From Solibacillus sp. FSL R7-0668 (lineage in GTDB: Bacteria; Bacillota; Bacilli; Bacillales_A; Planococcaceae): a stretch of 64,000 bases of DNA. Location of the stretch: positions 3,040,001 through 3,104,000 of the forward strand of contig NZ_JBBOUU010000001.1 in the NCBI RefSeq assembly GCF_038006205.1. The letters are read 5' to 3'. A program made the translations under genes and the position numbers. Positions within the stretch are counted from its first letter, which is position 1. Each line of letters begins with the position of its first letter. Below, one piece after another: positions 62,100 through 64,000 of this stretch. A model generated the notes under the pieces. The model worked only from the letters and a program-made list of their open reading frames with translations. It did not search any database and was not told where the DNA came from.

Positions 62100-63275
62100 T
62101 TAAGGCTGAACAATTTCTCCGTCAAAGGCTGCACGATAAATTTTTGCGATGTCCTCTTTTAATAATGGTAATGGACTGCGGGCTAAAATACGCTTTTGCT
62201 CTATCGCATCGTTAGTTAAGCTCTCTAACGCATCCTCTGTAATATTAAACCCTTTTAATGTAGATGGAATATTGACGTCCTCCACTAAACGTTTAAGTTC
62301 AGCCACACATTTATACGAAGCTTCCTCCTGCGATAAATTCGCTGAGCTGAAGCCCATTGCATCATATATATCCTTCATACGCTTTTCACAGCTATTTCGA
62401 ATATAGCCCATCACATATGGAAGCAATACTGCATTCGAATCCCCATGCGCGATATGGAACTGTCCTCCAAGTGGATATGCCAATGCATGTACACCTGCTA
62501 CCCCTGCATTGAAAAAGGCAAGACCCGCTAAATAACTTCCATAGCTCATATCTGTACGAGCTTGTTTGTTTGTGCCTTCAAATACTGCAGTGCGTAACGA
62601 GCCACTAATTAAACGAATTGCCTGTAAAGCTAATGCATCCGAAACAGGGCTAGCATTTTTTGAAATATATGCCTCCACTGCGTGTGTCAATGCATCTACT
62701 CCTGTTGCAGCCGTTACTTTTGGTGGTACAGAAATCGTTAACTCCGGATCAACAATCGCTACATCTGCTAGTAAATAGTCATGTGCAACGACATCTTTTG
62801 TTGTTTCCAGTGACAGTACAGAAATATTCGTAATCTCTGAGCCTGTGCCTGATGTTGTTGTAATCAAGATCGTTGGTAAGCCTTTTTTAGAAACTTTTTT
62901 TGAGCCTGTTAAGTTTAAATAATCCGCTACATTTCCTTCATGTGTTGCAAGTGTACCTGCAAGCTTAGCTAAATCTAGCGCACTCCCCCCCCCTAAGCCG
63001 ATTACTAAATCAAATGCATTTTCACGTGTATAAGAAACAAGCTTTTCTCCAACAGCTAATGGCGGCTCAGGTACTACCTCTGTATATACTTCAACTTCAA
63101 TTCCAGCTTCATTTAAAGGTGTTACAACTTTATTAGTCATACCAATATCTTTTAAAAAAGGATCAGTTACAACTAATACTTTTTTTGCTTCAAAGCGTTG
63201 TACTTCATCTAATAAATGCGCGAGTGAACCCCAGCCAGTGTAGCTAATGGGCGCGAATGTAATTTTTTCAGCCAT
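62100..63275 (-). CDS. Iron-containing alcohol dehydrogenase
   Basis: A 391-residue group III ADH. NAD-binding GGGSALDLAKLAG and TTSGTGSEIT; metal ligands in IVDPELTIS..GVDALTHAVEAYIS (Asp and His), GVHALAYPLGGQFHIAHG (two His). It reduces aldehydes or oxidises alcohols with NAD(P). Start ATG 63275 follows AAGGAGG. The stop of an aldehyde dehydrogenase gene lies 12 bp upstream on the same strand, so the two enzymes form an operon for an alcohol/aldehyde interconversion; the substrate is not determined. Confidence 0.93.
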   Translation of the reverse strand: MAEKITFAPISYTGWGSLAHLLDEVQRFEAKKVLVVTDPFLKDIGMTNKVVTPLNEAGIEVEVYTEVVPEPPLAVGEKLVSYTRENAFDLVIGLGGGSALDLAKLAGTLATHEGNVADYLNLTGSKKVSKKGLPTILITTTSGTGSEITNISVLSLETTKDVVAHDYLLADVAIVDPELTISVPPKVTAATGVDALTHAVEAYISKNASPVSDALALQAIRLISGSLRTAVFEGTNKQARTDMSYGSYLAGLAFFNAGVAGVHALAYPLGGQFHIAHGDSNAVLLPYVMGYIRNSCEKRMKDIYDAMGFSSANLSQEEASYKCVAELKRLVEDVNIPSTLKGFNITEDALESLTNDAIEQKRILARSPLPLLKEDIAKIYRAAFDGEIVQP

Positions 63276-63287
63276 ATGAATTCCTCC

Positions 63288-64000
63288 TTACGCTTGATTC
63301 CAAACGATTAATTTTGATTCTGTCATTTCATGGATTGCATATTTAAGCCCTTCTTTACCCGTGCCACTTTCTTTAACGCCACCATAGGGCATTTGATCGA
63401 CACGATAAGTTGGTATATCGTTAATTATAACGCCTCCAACCTCAAGCTCTTTCGCAGCCTTGAATGCGGTTTGAATGTCTTTTGTAAAAATTCCCGCCTG
63501 TAGACCGTAGTTTGAATCGTTAATTGCCGCAATACCTTCCTCAATTGAAGAAATGATATTTACACTAACGATTGGTGCAAATACTTCTTGACAGTTAACT
63601 TTTTCAATCGCTGCCACTTTTTTTAAAATTGTAGGAGCGAAAATACCTTCGACAATTTTGCCACCTGTTAACAATTCGGCGCCATTTGCAACTGCCTCGT
63701 CTACCCAGCTTTGCGCGCGTAATTGCTCATCAGCATGAATCATTGCCGCAATATCAGTATCTGCCTTAAGTGGATTCCCCACTTTGAGCTGTTTGGTTGC
63801 CGCAATAAATTTTGTTATAAATTGTTCAGCTACTTCGTCTAAAACATAAATACGTTGAATCGAAATACATACTTGCCCTTGGTTCGAAAATGCGCCAACT
63901 ACACATTTCGCTACAATTTCATCAATATTTGTATCACGATCAATAATTAATCCAGCATTTGAACCAAGCTCTAATGCAACACGCTTTAAACCTGCTTTAT
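63288..64000 (-). CDS. Aldehyde dehydrogenase family protein (partial, C-terminal part)
   Basis: About 237 residues of the C-terminal half; the N-terminal part lies beyond the right edge. The catalytic Glu (LELGSNAGLIIDRDTN) and nucleophilic Cys (FSNQGQVCISIQR) are present, followed by the C-terminal QEVFAPIVSVN and YGGVKESGTGKEGLKYAI. It oxidises aldehydes with NAD(P). First gene of a likely operon with the iron-dependent ADH 12 bp downstream. A GTG at 63782 is internal, not the start. Confidence 0.93.
   Translation of the reverse strand, partial: KAGLKRVALELGSNAGLIIDRDTNIDEIVAKCVVGAFSNQGQVCISIQRIYVLDEVAEQFITKFIAATKQLKVGNPLKADTDIAAMIHADEQLRAQSWVDEAVANGAELLTGGKIVEGIFAPTILKKVAAIEKVNCQEVFAPIVSVNIISSIEEGIAAINDSNYGLQAGIFTKDIQTAFKAAKELEVGGVIINDIPTYRVDQMPYGGVKESGTGKEGLKYAIHEMTESKLIVWNQA

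Overview
The window is an ordinary chromosomal stretch of a low-GC, endospore-forming Bacillota. The spore-germination operon, YqhV-like and YtpP-like proteins, strong GGAGG-type ribosome sites, frequent TTG/GTG starts and recognisable FadR-, MhqR-, sigma-B- and ECF-type sites all resemble Bacillus. The mix of families suggests the Planococcaceae (Solibacillus/Lysinibacillus-like); that placement is inferred, not tested. I see no rRNA, tRNA, prophage, insertion sequence or CRISPR array.

Layout. 1-3.6 kb: the 5' end of fadN with a FadR-type operator, a thioredoxin-like gene, the first copy of a 20-bp-periodic repeat element, then an ECF sigma/anti-sigma pair with an ECF-type promoter, divergent from a C39-like cysteine peptidase with a sigma-B-type promoter. 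3.7-7.4 kb: germinant-receptor operon in the order B-A-C. 7.5-19.2 kb: housekeeping and metabolic genes (5'-3' exonuclease, hutH, OsmC and an ABC1/UbiB kinase, an ATP-grasp ligase, a DUF4003-like gene behind a second ECF-type promoter, a cytoplasmic beta-helix protein, sstT, a bile-acid-type symporter). 19.4-24.5 kb: one 1698-residue multidomain histidine kinase. 24.6-35 kb: small proteins, an ADP-ribosylglycohydrolase, a DUF-type protein with a paralogue at 55 kb, an MhqD/MhqO-like pair, a Fic toxin with its small antitoxin, a kinase-domain remnant, yceI with an MhqR-type operator, and an 834-residue coiled-coil protein. 35-44.8 kb: LysM-NlpC/P60 hydrolase, rocD, LysE exporter, acetyltransferase, chemoreceptor, SDR/TetR pair, pdxST. 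45-49.3 kb: a compact operon (acidic secreted protein, small membrane protein, ApbE flavin transferase, ferric-reductase-like membrane protein) convergent with its likely two-component system. 49.5-64 kb: asparagine synthetase, HEAT-repeat protein, second repeat copy, PepSY protein, a pRiA4b ORF-3-like cluster, a solitary trpB, a Ca-type P-ATPase, UPF0316 protein, and an aldehyde/alcohol dehydrogenase pair cut by the window edge.

How parts may work together. The 45-49 kb block looks like an extracytoplasmic electron-transfer or flavinylation module with dedicated signalling, but it lacks an obvious flavinylation target. Stress control is a second theme: two ECF-type promoters, one sigma-B-type promoter and an MhqR-type (quinone stress) operator. 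The most unusual DNA is the pair of repeat elements at 810-929 and 52328-52427: 8-bp cores at exactly 20-bp intervals, with matching unit order and a conserved end, and no coding potential.
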